In this document: positions 55,230 through 64,000 of the stretch, one piece after another
How positions within the stretch are numbered: position 1 is the stretch's first letter
How the letters are laid out: the number at the start of each line of letters is the position of its first letter
From: Alligator mississippiensis
Taxonomy: Eukaryota; Chordata; Crocodylia; Alligatoridae
Direction of reading: 5' to 3'
Length of the DNA stretch: 64,000 nucleotides
NCBI RefSeq assembly: GCF_030867095.1
Contig: NC_081828.1
Location: 216,659,978-216,723,977 of the forward strand
Program-made: the position numbers and the translations under genes
The notes under the pieces: generated by a model
Database searches by the model: none
Told to the model about the DNA's origin: nothing
What the model saw: the letters and a program-made list of their open reading frames with translations, nothing else

Positions 55230-55745
55230 ATGAATCCACAACAGACGAGGCAAGAATAATCAGAAGTTGTTCCATTAATCCTGCAGTCATTAAAGATATC
55301 TTTTTTTCAGATTCATAAAAGCAAACTTAACCTCCTCGAGCATCCTGCAGTGCATGCAACGCTCCGCTGACCGTTATTTCCACACCCAAGCTAATGTTCC
55401 CCAGAGTTAACGTTTCCACCCCCGCGTGAATGTTTCTAACTCGTTAAAAGCAGCCTGCGGGAGCTGTGAAATAGGAGCTATATCCCCAGGAGCAGCGAAC
55501 AGGCAGGAGGATTGCAGAAGAAGGACCGGCTCGGTTAGTGGAACCGTGAAAGACCACGAGAAAGGGGAGAGGGGCATTAACTCCCGCGGGGTGAAGAGTT
55601 TAGCAGGAATCGGGTAGGTTGCAGTGAGCCGTGAAGTTAAATGACGGCCTCGCTGCTGCCACTGCCAGGCAGTCGGGTCTAACCGTGGGTAGAGCATGAC
55701 TCAAAGCGGGGTGGAAATGCACCGCTGCACCCCCCGGATCTGACC
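55230..55745. repeat. Unclassified dispersed repeat, copy 2
   Basis: This is the second copy of the repeat at 5740-6215, in the same orientation and with the same block order. A CR1 tail at about 54957-55210 abuts its left side, so CR1 probably inserted next to or into it. The GC content is higher than in copy 1. The family is unknown to me. Confidence 0.6.
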
Positions 55746-55884
55746 CCAGCCGGGTGGATTTCCCCAGCCTCCTGCCTTTGGCAGCTGGGGACCCGAATGT
55801 GTTGGCACCTGCCTCGCAGGACTCCCCTGGCCTGAGAGTCCCTGTCCAGCCTCACCGCCAGCTCTGGGCATAGGAATGGCGGCA

Positions 55885-55978
55885 CGGAGAGGAAAGTGAT
55901 GTGCCCAAGGTCGACTGGCAGGGCTGTGGCAGAGCTGGGGGCTAGACGCTCTGGAAAACAGGAAGCCCTCCGGAGGGC
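55885..55978 (-). repeat. MIR-like SINE fragment
   Basis: AAGTGATGTGCCCAAGGTCG and CTGTGGCAGAGCTGGGGGCT is the reverse MIR core with the usual CA..GGT..GCAGAGC spacing. Confidence 0.5.
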
Positions 55979-57929
55979 TGGCCAGCCGAGGGGATGCCAC
56001 GTTGCCCGCTGCTCCATTACCCAGAACATGCACGTCGCTCCTCTCTTCCGCCGCCCCGCTCTTTCCAGGCCCTGGAAGCATCAGGTCCCCCCTCCCATTG
56101 CCCCAGAGCCCTCTCCTAAGGTTTTCCACCCCTGCAGGGCTTGGCAATAATGCTTGGCCGGGATGTCCAGGTAACTCCAGCCTCCAGTCCGGCTGGCAGG
56201 GCAGGCGTGGGGAAGGTGTGGGGGGAGAATCAAAAGCTCTCGGGGCTTGAAAGGGAGCCGGACCAGGCCATAAAATCCTATTGCCCTCGGCTGGGGGCCG
56301 GGATTGCAGTTGGCCGCTCTCTGATCTTCCCATCAATAGCCCCTTTGAAGTCCCTCTGCTCCCACCATTGTGTTCCCAACCATTTGTCAGCTCCCTCCCT
56401 GCCCCGAGCAGGCCCTGGTGCCCGGGGCCAGTCCGAGCAAGGGGCTGGGCTGATCGGGGAACCGGGAGAGGACCAGGAGCCACGGGCGAAGGAGCAGGGG
56501 AGCCGGGCAGGCCTCGCTGAACTGTCTGGGGTCTCTAGCTGCGGGGCTGAGGGGCCAGGCTGGATGGCAGGCACCGGGCTGCTCTGGGTCAGACCGCTCG
56601 CCCGGGAGCAAAGCGCTCCCAGGCTCGGAGGAGCGTGTCGGAGGGGTCAGGAGAGGGAGCGCAGGACGAGCTGGTCTCCCCAGGGCTCGTCTCCCAGCCT
56701 TGATCCACCCAAGCACGCACGCTCTCCAGGCCCGCAGGGGTGTCCCATCCTGCCTCCGACACCGACCCCCACTCCGGGGCCTTTGCCACATCCCTTAACC
56801 TCGCTGCCGCAGTTTCCCCAGCAGAAAGTAACAACCCTGTCCTCCTAGGCATCTCGCGAGTGTAATCCCTGTGCGCAAAACATCAAGTGACAGCCAACGA
56901 TGGAGGACCAGCGTGTCCTGCATCCGGGCCAGGGCCTGGACTATGAGACCCTTGGGGTCCTTTCCAGCCCCACTCAGAGCCGGACAAGCTGGGAAGCTCC
57001 CCGATGCCTGCGGACACAAAGGATCCTCTTGTCATCCTCCTGCCCAGCTCTCCTCCAGGCTGGGGCAGGGACAGGATCCGACTGAGGCTGGATCTTGGCG
57101 CTCAGCGAGGGAAGGGGTCGGGGTGGAGGAGCCTGTGGCGAGGAGAAGAGGGCAGCGAGGATGCCACTGCCGTGAAAAATCGGGGGGGAGCCTTGAAGGG
57201 GTGGGTGGGAGCGAGGAAGAGCATGGGGGCACGAGCTGAGCTTGGAAAGACGGAAAGCACCGCAACGTCCGCCGGCCTCACCCGGGGTCTGGCCTCACGC
57301 CCAGGGTGGCGGCCTGGGCTCCGGCATCTCCTGCAACGGGGCTCAGCCGTAGGGAGTGATGATGCCCAGCTGCCTGGGCCCAGCCTGGGACAGGGGCCAA
57401 GAGCTGAGCTAGCAAAGCAAAGCGGGGCGAGGAAGGCAGGAATCTGGAAGCTCATCTGTGCCCCCTGCCCCCGGCTCGGGGGGTGAGAGCAGCAGCCACC
57501 GGCGGCCCATAAAGCTGTCCCGGGAATCAGCGCAATTGCCTGGGAGGCGAATCCTGCTTCCTGCTCTTTCAACCCGGGACGGACCGAGGCAGATCAAAGG
57601 CGGCTGCTACTGTCCGTCTGGCAGGAGGAATGGCCTCGGGCCCGGGGCGTGCGTGAGAGGGGGGCAGGGGGCTTGTAAAAGCGGGGGGGTGTCCTGGGAA
57701 TGCACAACCTGCCGGAGGGGAGAGCAAAGGGAAGTGTGCGGGGGTGTGCAAAGCCCAGCTCCACCGTGTGTAATGTCCACCGTGTGTGTGTGCTCATGCA
57801 TGTGTGTGTGCACAGTGTGTTCAGCCAGATGCAAACAGGGCCTGGACCCGTTCCTGAAGGAAAAGGAGCTTCAGCCGCTATTGAGCAGGGGAGTGAGGGG
57901 CACGGCCTCTGGACCACAACCTCCTAGGC

Positions 57930-58067
57930 TAGGGACAGACATTACACATAAACCGGATCAGAAACTGGTTTAAGCCTGTAACAGAACAGATGTTCAGCAC
58001 ACATAAACCAGTTTGAAAATGGCTTGACTGATCTGGGTCGAATTGGTTGATGCCACGTCTGTCCCAG
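57930..58067. mobile_element. hAT-like palindromic non-autonomous element
   Basis: The left end TAGGGACAGAC and the complement of the right end CTGGGACAGACGTGGCA are inverted repeats. Internal ATAAACCGG/ATAAACCAG and ACTGGTTTAAG/CCAGTTTGAA arms add further symmetry. The flanks CCTAGG and CCTAAA may be a decayed target duplication. It is 138 bp and non-coding. Confidence 0.7.
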
Positions 58068-58204
58068 ACCTAAATGTCAGAGGCTGCAAGCGAGAGGAAA
58101 AGCCCCGGGTCACTCTCCCTTTCAGTGTCAGTCCTGGCCGCTGTGCAACACAGGGGACCGGGCGGCGCAGGCCTAGGGTCGGACCCAGCACATGGCACAC
58201 CTGG

Positions 58205-58290
58205 TGTGCGCACGTCTGCACAGATGGGGAGGGAACAGCAGGTAACTTGCTCGAGGTTGCACAGCAGGTCGGTGGCAGAGCTGGACAGGG
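58205..58290 (-). repeat. MIR-like SINE fragment
   Basis: CAGATGGGGAGGGAACAGCA, then CTCGAGGTTGCACAGCAGGT and GGCAGAGCTGG is the reverse MIR core, diverged. Confidence 0.5.
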
Positions 58291-58539
58291 CCCAGGCCAG
58301 CTGGAAGGGCTGCTGGGGACGAGCCAGGTCCTGTCCTTCAAGGAGCGTGTGGAAAGGCAGCAGCGTGTGGCTCCAGGAGGAAGGCGAGAGCAGCCTGTGT
58401 CGGAGCCACCCCCGGGCCGGCAAACAGCCCGTGCAGCTGCCCCAGGGCACTCTTCACGGGGCATTTAGCCAGCCCCAGCAAACCCTAATGATCCCTGCCC
58501 CACTGTCAGGGCAGGGTCGGGGCAGGATCAGCTGCATTG

Positions 58540-59935
58540 TAAGCTTGGTGTGTGCGTGTGCATGTGTGTGTGTGTGTGTTTGTGCGCATGTTTCCCTTGA
58601 CATGCCTATATTTAGCAAAGCTCAGACATCCACCCCTCTGCTCAGCAAACAGGCAGCCGCGAGTAATCTTCCTTGACGTGTACGTGTGCGTGTTTATGGC
58701 GTATGAATGGGTGTACGCACAGCACAGGTGTGTGTGTGTGTGCGCACTTCGGTATGTGCAACCATGGGCACAGGTGCTTCATGCGTTTGTATGAATGTAG
58801 GTGTGCAGATGTGTTTGCGTGAATGTGTGGTGACATGTATGTTTGTGCATCTGGGTGGATGTGTGTGTGGGGGGGGGGGCTGTGTGTCTATGTCTGCCTG
58901 CATAGGTATGGGTGTATGTGAGTACAGTGTGTTTGTGTGAGCGTGTGCCTACAGCTGCCTGCATAGTGTGTTTGACTGTGTTTATGTGTGTGCATATGTG
59001 TATGTGTGTGTGCCTGTGCATGTGTAGCAATGTGGACACAGGAGTGCACATATGAGTGTATGCATGTGTACCTACAGAGCTGTGCATTTGTATCAGTGCG
59101 GACATAGGCGAGCACATATGAGTGTGTGCATACGTGTATATCCAGTTATGTGCATTTGTGCCTGTGCATCATTATGTACACAGGAGTACACATATGAATG
59201 TGTGCATATGTGTATGCACATGCGTGTTTGTGCCTGTGCATTGTTTTGTACACAGGAGCACACACATGAGTGTGTGCATGTGTCTGTACAGTTGTGCGCC
59301 TTTGTGCTTGTGCCTGTGTATCAATATGTTTGCAGAAGTGCACATAGGAGTGTGTGCACATGTGTACATACAGGCTGTCTATTTGTATCAGTGTGTACAC
59401 AGGAATACATGCAGGAGTGTGTGCATATGGGTATATCCAGATATGTGAGTGTTTGCCTGTGCACACAGGAGCGTACATATGAGCGTGTGCATCCATGTAT
59501 ACACATGGCGGTGCCTGCGTGTCAGTGTGCACGCGGGAGCGCACATATGAATGTGTGCATCCGTGTATACATGTGGCGGTGCCTGCGTGTCAGTGTGCAC
59601 GCGGGAGAGCACATATGAATGTGTGCATCCGTGTATACACGTGGCGGTGCCTGCGTGTCAGTGTGCATGCGGGAGCGCACATATGAATGTGTGCATCCGT
59701 GTATACACGTGGCGATGCCTGCGTGTCAGTGTGCATGCGGGAGTGCATGAGTGTGTGCACATGCATATATGCAGAAATGTGCACTTGTGCCTGTGCATCA
59801 TTGTGTACACAGGAGCACACACATGAACGTGTGTGTGTGTGTACACCCGTGTGCACACAGGAATGCATGGAGGGGGTGTGCATAGGCGTGTGCACACAGG
59901 GGTGCACATATGTACACACGTGCGTGCCGTCGGGG
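58540..59935 (+). repeat. TG-rich minisatellite, unit 65-78 bp
   Basis: A 1.4 kb purine/pyrimidine-alternating (TG/CA) stretch builds up to a regular minisatellite. The ACATAT landmark recurs at 59048, 59114, 59190, 59264, 59342, 59407, 59475, 59543, 59611 and 59679. The last four units are exactly 68 bp apart and nearly identical, while earlier units vary from 65 to 78 bp. Open frames run through both strands because the unit lacks stops, and 68 is not a multiple of three, so I do not treat them as coding. The array ends about 85-240 bases upstream of a CpG-rich promoter. Confidence 0.93.
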
Positions 59936-60020
59936 GGTGCGTACGCGCGCGCGTGCCGGTGCCTGCACGGGCACACAGGAGCGCACGCGGGAGCGTGCCT
60001 GTGCGTGTACACACGTGCGT

Positions 60021-60172
60021 GTGCAGGGGCCGGGCCCCGCCCCCGCCGGGGCAGCCAATGGAGGGCGAGCCCCGCCCCCGGGTGGCTCCCGGGCAGCCCC
60101 GGCCCCGGCCCCGGCCCCGGCCCCGCACTCGCACCCGCACCCGCACCCGCCGCTGCCGCTGCCGCCGCTGCC
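60021..60172 (+). promoter_or_regulatory. CpG-rich promoter of the downstream gene
   Basis: GC boxes occur at about 60035-60048 (CCCCGCCCCCGCC) and 60070-60080. A CCAAT box is at 60055-60059 and there is no TATA box, a typical CpG-island promoter. It also contains CCCC runs spaced by GG (60097-60124) and a CGCACC tandem leading into a strong Kozak context (GCCGCTGCCATGG). The transcription start cannot be placed exactly. Confidence 0.7.
60097..60124. repeat. CCCCGG hexanucleotide tract
   Basis: Five CCCC runs are separated by GG at exact 6-bp intervals, which is GGGGCC repeated on the minus strand. It lies 50-75 bases upstream of the third gene's start codon, in the promoter or 5' UTR. The template strand can form a G-quadruplex. 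Confidence 0.9.
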
Positions 60173-60244
60173 ATGGGGCCGTCGCCGCAGCCTGCCCTCC
60201 GCCTCCGCCTCCTGCTCCTGCTCCTGCCGCTCGGACCCGCCGCG
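60173..60244 (+). CDS. First coding exon: signal peptide of a secreted or membrane protein
   Basis: ATG in a strong Kozak context opens 24 codons, MGPSPQPALRLRLLLLLL then PLGPAA, ending at a GTGAGT donor in phase 0. This is a textbook signal peptide: short polar/basic n-region, leucine core, and small residues at the end. The protein is therefore secreted or membrane-bound. The remaining exons lie beyond 64000. An exon coding only for a signal peptide and ending in phase 0, followed by a long intron, fits PTH1R, whose human gene lies in the same chromosomal neighbourhood as NBEAL2. The residues themselves are too generic to decide, so I leave the symbol blank. Confidence 0.65.
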
Positions 60245-63200
60245 GTGAGTGCACGCGGGCGTGCACACGCGCACACCCTGCAAACAGAACTGAGCGATTG
60301 TTTGCACCAAGGAAGTGTGCGCGCGCGCGTGTCCGGGTGTGCATGTGTGTGTGTGTGTGTGCGTGCGCGCACAGACACGGGCAAGATGCGGGGTCCGAGT
60401 GTGCGCTGACGGATGTGGGTGCCTTGCCCGGCGGCACTGCGGCCGTGTGCGTGTGCGTGTGCGAGACGGGGAGCGCCAGGCGAGGGTGCAAGCCGCTCAC
60501 GTCCCCATTCATTCTTTGCAGTACGTTTCCTGTGGGGATGGACGCGGCTCGGGCATGAGCAGTTTTGGTGCAGCCGGGCTCTGTAATTAGGCGGTCAGAG
60601 CCTATGAAAGCTGCATTTATCCTCCTGGTTCCTGGGAGGTCATTAACGCTGGACGGCGCCTTTCTCTCTTCTTATTAGGGGGATTTTTGCTCGTGCAGTG
60701 GTGGGGACGGGGCAGCCCAGGACGGGAAGCCCGAGGGCCGTGATGAAGGCGGGTGCCTGGCCCCGGGGTGTGATTTCCAGGCGGCTTGAAGGAGCCTGGC
60801 AGGGGAGCGGGAGCGTTTCTGCGTCGCGGAGGCTGGTTTCCGAAGGGGGCTCGTGTAGACAGAGGGAAAAGGGTGTGAAGTTGGGGTTGTGGACTTGGCC
60901 TTTTAACTTGTCCTCTCTAGACCCCGCTGGTCATCCAAGCCCAGCTCCTTTCTCCCCGGCTCCCCGGGCCGTGTGCGTGCGGGTAGAGGGAATCGTGGGC
61001 CGTGTGCTTCCAACTTTGGGTCCCGATTCCGTGCAGCTCCAAATGCGGCGCGGGCTCCAGCGTGCAAGTTGGCCCCACATCCCACTAAAGGCGGTCGGAA
61101 GACGCCCCCTCCCCTGTTGCCGTCGAAGGGGACCTCAGATCGGATCGGGAATGATGTCGGCTCAGCTTGTCCTAAGGGCCGCCGTGGCGTGTCCTGCCGG
61201 GAGCTGAGCGCTCTCTGGGCCCGAGCCAGCTGGTAAGGAGAGACGGTCCCCTGCTTGAGACTCTCCAGCTGGCCCTGGGTTTGGAGCGCAGGAGAGGGGG
61301 TTTAGGATCCTGTGCCTTGGTGCTACGCTCCCAGGACTGTTTTGGCAAAAGCTCTTTGCCTTATCTCCTGACTTTCTGCAAACAAAGAGCTGATGTGGGC
61401 GGAGGAGGGCTGCTTTCCTCCTGCTGCTGCTATTTTGGGAGAGCTCTTCAGGGTGCAGGGCGTGGGGGCCTGCGCTTGGAGGCTCTTGGATACTTGCTGC
61501 CTGGGACGTGGGAGCTCGGGGACTTTCTGGGCATGGCATGGCTGTCGCATGGGATAACATGGGAGGGCAGTGGGGCATATGCAGCCCGTGGGGAAGGGGC
61601 CAGCCTCAGGGCTGCTCTGGCTGTCCGAGACACATCCAGCGGGAAGGGACCTCCAGAGGTCATCGGGATCATCCCTATCCAAACCATCCGTCCAGAGGAA
61701 GACGTTCCCTCCTGCAAGGAAGCCACCCGCGGTCCAGAGCCTGGTGCTGTTCCCAGCAGAGTCAGGCCTTGCTGTGCTCCCATCTAGCAACGGGTGGGGA
61801 GGAGGAAAGTCGGGGCCCGGCCCGTTGCACCAGGCGGTCCTCAGCCCTTGCACCCCGTAATCCGGATGCAGCCTGACGGCCTCCTGTAGACGGAGCAGCC
61901 AGGGCTGGAGCGGGAGCTGCCGGCCCCTGCTGGAAACCTGCCCCTGATTTAGGAGACTTGAAAATCTGGCCTTGATTGGAAGCGCCGAGTATGTGGAAGT
62001 CGTAGCCCGGGGCTTTCTCGAGCACAGATGCCCTGGTTGTTCCCACCGAGCCCTGCGAGGCTTGCCGTGCCTATGAGCCCCCTGCCCCGTGGCTGCCGCA
62101 GCCCTCGCCTGCCCTGCGCGGACACGCGAGCTGCCCGCCGCGGGCCAGGTTGTGTGAAGCGATGCAATGTCCGCGCCCGCGCGCGCGGTGCGTACACACG
62201 CGAACAAAGCCCCGGCCAAAGAAACGCGGGGGTTGTTTCCAAGCGCCCAACAACACTGTCTCCCTTTCAGCAGAGATAATGATTTCCTGCCCCCGGCCGG
62301 CGCGCGGACCCCGCACTTGTCAAAGCCTCGCTGTGCTGGATAAAGAGGAGATTTTCTTCTGGTTTGGCCTGTAATTTTTTTTTCGGAGGGTAAACGAAAC
62401 CCGATCCCGGCAGTAGCCTGTAATTTGCTGGAGAGGCTGCCGTCTGATCCTAATGCAATTTCCTGAAGAGCATGTCAGCGTGCACACAGGCGCGCCCGGC
62501 CGGCCGGCCCCCCGGGGCTGCAGGGGTTACCCGCCACCCCGGACCCTTGGGGGATGGCCAGCGGCAAGGTCCGGGGAGCAAAGTGCCACCCCATCCACAG
62601 CCCCACGAAATCAGGGGGCTTTCCGGCCAGCCTCCCCCTGGCCGGGGCCAAGCTGGCCATCCCGCAGGAGACCCAAGCGGCTGCGGGGCATCCTCTTCCC
62701 TTGGCCAGACTAGTGGGCCTAACATGACTTCAGGGACCCCTGCTCAGGACCCTGCTTTGCCCCCCGGTTATTTACTGGTGACCCTCGTTCCTGTTCCTAT
62801 CCCGTCATCTCTCGTCTTGCCCTTGGCGGCCCCCCGCTAGGCTTTGCGGGGACGTGTGTGTCCTGGTGGGCTCAGACCACTGTCGTGGCACAACGTGTAG
62901 GCTTGTCTTTGACCCTGGGCATCCCCGGGGGCGTCAAACCTGCAGGGCTTGCAGAGGAGGGGGCAGCCTGGTTCATCCTTTCCGCTGCCAGCTTCCCCGG
63001 TGCCGGCGTGGACCTGAACGCTGGGTCCCAATGTAGGGCACTTTGCTTGAAATCCCGCAGGAGGGGAGAAGCAGCCCAGCAAGGCAAGGTGCTCGTCACC
63101 TGCGGTGTTTGCACAGAGCCCTGCACTGGCCCCTGGACTGCAGCCACCTCTGGGGTGGGGGGAGGCGTTGAGCAAGGGCGAAGCTTGGCTGCAGTGAAAG

Positions 63201-64000
63201 GAGCCTGTGGTGTCCTTGCTCTTCCCCAGAGCCGGCAGGAGATCTCTTCCCCAACTCCCTGCCCGGGAGCAGAGCTCATCTGGTTGGGGGTGGGAGGCTT
63301 TGATGGCAATGTGTGTAGACCCCCCTCTCCCCCTCCCGGCTCACTCTGGACCCGGCCGCTTAGCTTCAGCAGCTCCCGTGGCTTCATTGATATCCGACTT
63401 CCCTTGCCGAGGGAAAGCTTTCTGGGTAGGACTGCACCTCCCGTTGCCTGTACAGCTCCGTGCACAACAGGACATCCAGCCCCGGGGCTGATGGTCTGAG
63501 TCGGTGCTTTAGGCACATTCGAAGGGAGGACCGTGCAGCCCTGGAGAGGAATGGATGATACTTGGCCCCTTTCACGGCCAGCTCGATACGCCCAGAGCCG
63601 GGAGAGGCCGGCTCCTGTTTCAGGGTGGGCAAGCCCGGGCGCAGGGGTTTGACCAAGTCCGGTGGCCTGGCTCTCTCCCCTGGCCACACTCCCACATCAT
63701 GAGCTAATGCGACTCCTTCGCCCTGCGGACAGGGCCGTGAGAGCTGCTCTCGGCGTCCAGGAACCGCAGGCAGATTCGGGTCCTGCTGAGCAGACTTCTT
63801 TCGAGACCCAGCCGTGCCCCGAAGAGAAGAGCACCGCAGGGTTGGGGAAGGACGCGGAGGAGTGACTTGCCTTGGGCCGCCCTGCCAGGCAGTAGAGGAG
63901 AGAGGAACAGCGCCCCGTCTCTCTCCAGATGCATGCTCCATCCACCGGCCAGCCCCTCCGATGTCTCTGACTGTCCCCTCCTGCCGGCTGCTCGTCTCTG
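60245..64000 (+). other. Presumed first intron of the third gene
   Basis: The first ~300 bases remain CpG-rich and hold an alternating GC/GT tract at 60315-60372. A short CR1-like tail (GCGGGAAGGGACCTCCAGAG) lies near 61640. I found no exon with a recognisable domain, including no extracellular-domain exon of a class B receptor. Long open frames here are GC-driven and unsupported. Confidence 0.6.

Noticed and set aside
59052-59826. Long open frames on both strands across the TG minisatellite (Cys/Val/His-rich repeats)
   Set aside because: The repeat unit lacks stop codons in most frames and its 68-bp period shifts frame each unit. Composition alone explains the frames, and no domain, start context or splice pattern supports coding.
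59590-60512. Large minus-strand open frames across the CpG island (264 and 284 codons)
   Set aside because: They run through CA-repeat and GC-rich promoter DNA and encode low-complexity His/Thr, Ala and Gly/Arg runs. They are shadows of the promoter and minisatellite.
61323-62219. 298-codon minus-strand open frame in the third gene's intron
   Set aside because: It is low-complexity, overlaps a CR1-like tail, and has no conserved motif; GC content accounts for its length.

Overview
The window looks like vertebrate nuclear DNA from a non-avian sauropsid, most likely a crocodilian and possibly a turtle. The evidence is split genes with GT-AG introns, abundant CR1-family LINE fragments, MIR-type SINE remnants, short hAT-like inverted-repeat elements, and an intact D-serine dehydratase gene of the chicken type. 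No prokaryotic, organellar or viral gene order is present, and I saw no retrovirus or LTR element.

Layout. (1) 1-30857, + strand: the last 38 coding exons of NBEAL2 (neurobeachin-like 2), about 1,947 residues of a protein of roughly 2,750, so the first ~800 residues lie upstream. All exon phases join cleanly and the stop is at 30855-30857. In order, the exons encode the end of a ConA-like domain, an alpha-solenoid, a large serine-rich exon, the DUF4800-type region, PH-BEACH, BEACH and WD40. A truncated CR1 LINE sits in the intron between PH and BEACH. (2) 30858-36960: the NBEAL2 3' UTR with proximal and distal poly(A) signals, an AT microsatellite, a CR1 fragment and a tRNA-like remnant. (3) 36974-54257, + strand: a complete seven-exon gene for D-serine dehydratase (374 residues), with its PLP lysine and zinc ligands present. 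Its third intron is 14.6 kb and full of repeats, while its other introns are all under 1 kb. (4) 54258-60020: CR1 tails, an unclassified old repeat that has a second copy in an NBEAL2 intron, a hAT-like palindromic element, and a 1.4 kb TG-rich minisatellite with a 65-78 bp unit. (5) 60021-60244: a GC-rich promoter and a first coding exon that encodes just a signal peptide. The rest of that gene lies beyond the window; PTH1R is one candidate on exon shape. (6) 60245-64000: the first intron of that gene.

The genes do not form an operon-like system. NBEAL2 is a large BEACH-family trafficking scaffold needed for platelet alpha-granules in mammals. D-serine dehydratase is a soluble PLP/zinc enzyme of D-amino-acid breakdown. 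The third gene encodes a secreted or membrane protein. I found no clearly new biological system. The most interesting points are the D-serine dehydratase gene with one greatly expanded intron, the repeat architecture next to the third gene's promoter (minisatellite plus a CCCCGG tract), and an unassigned repeat family with two copies here.
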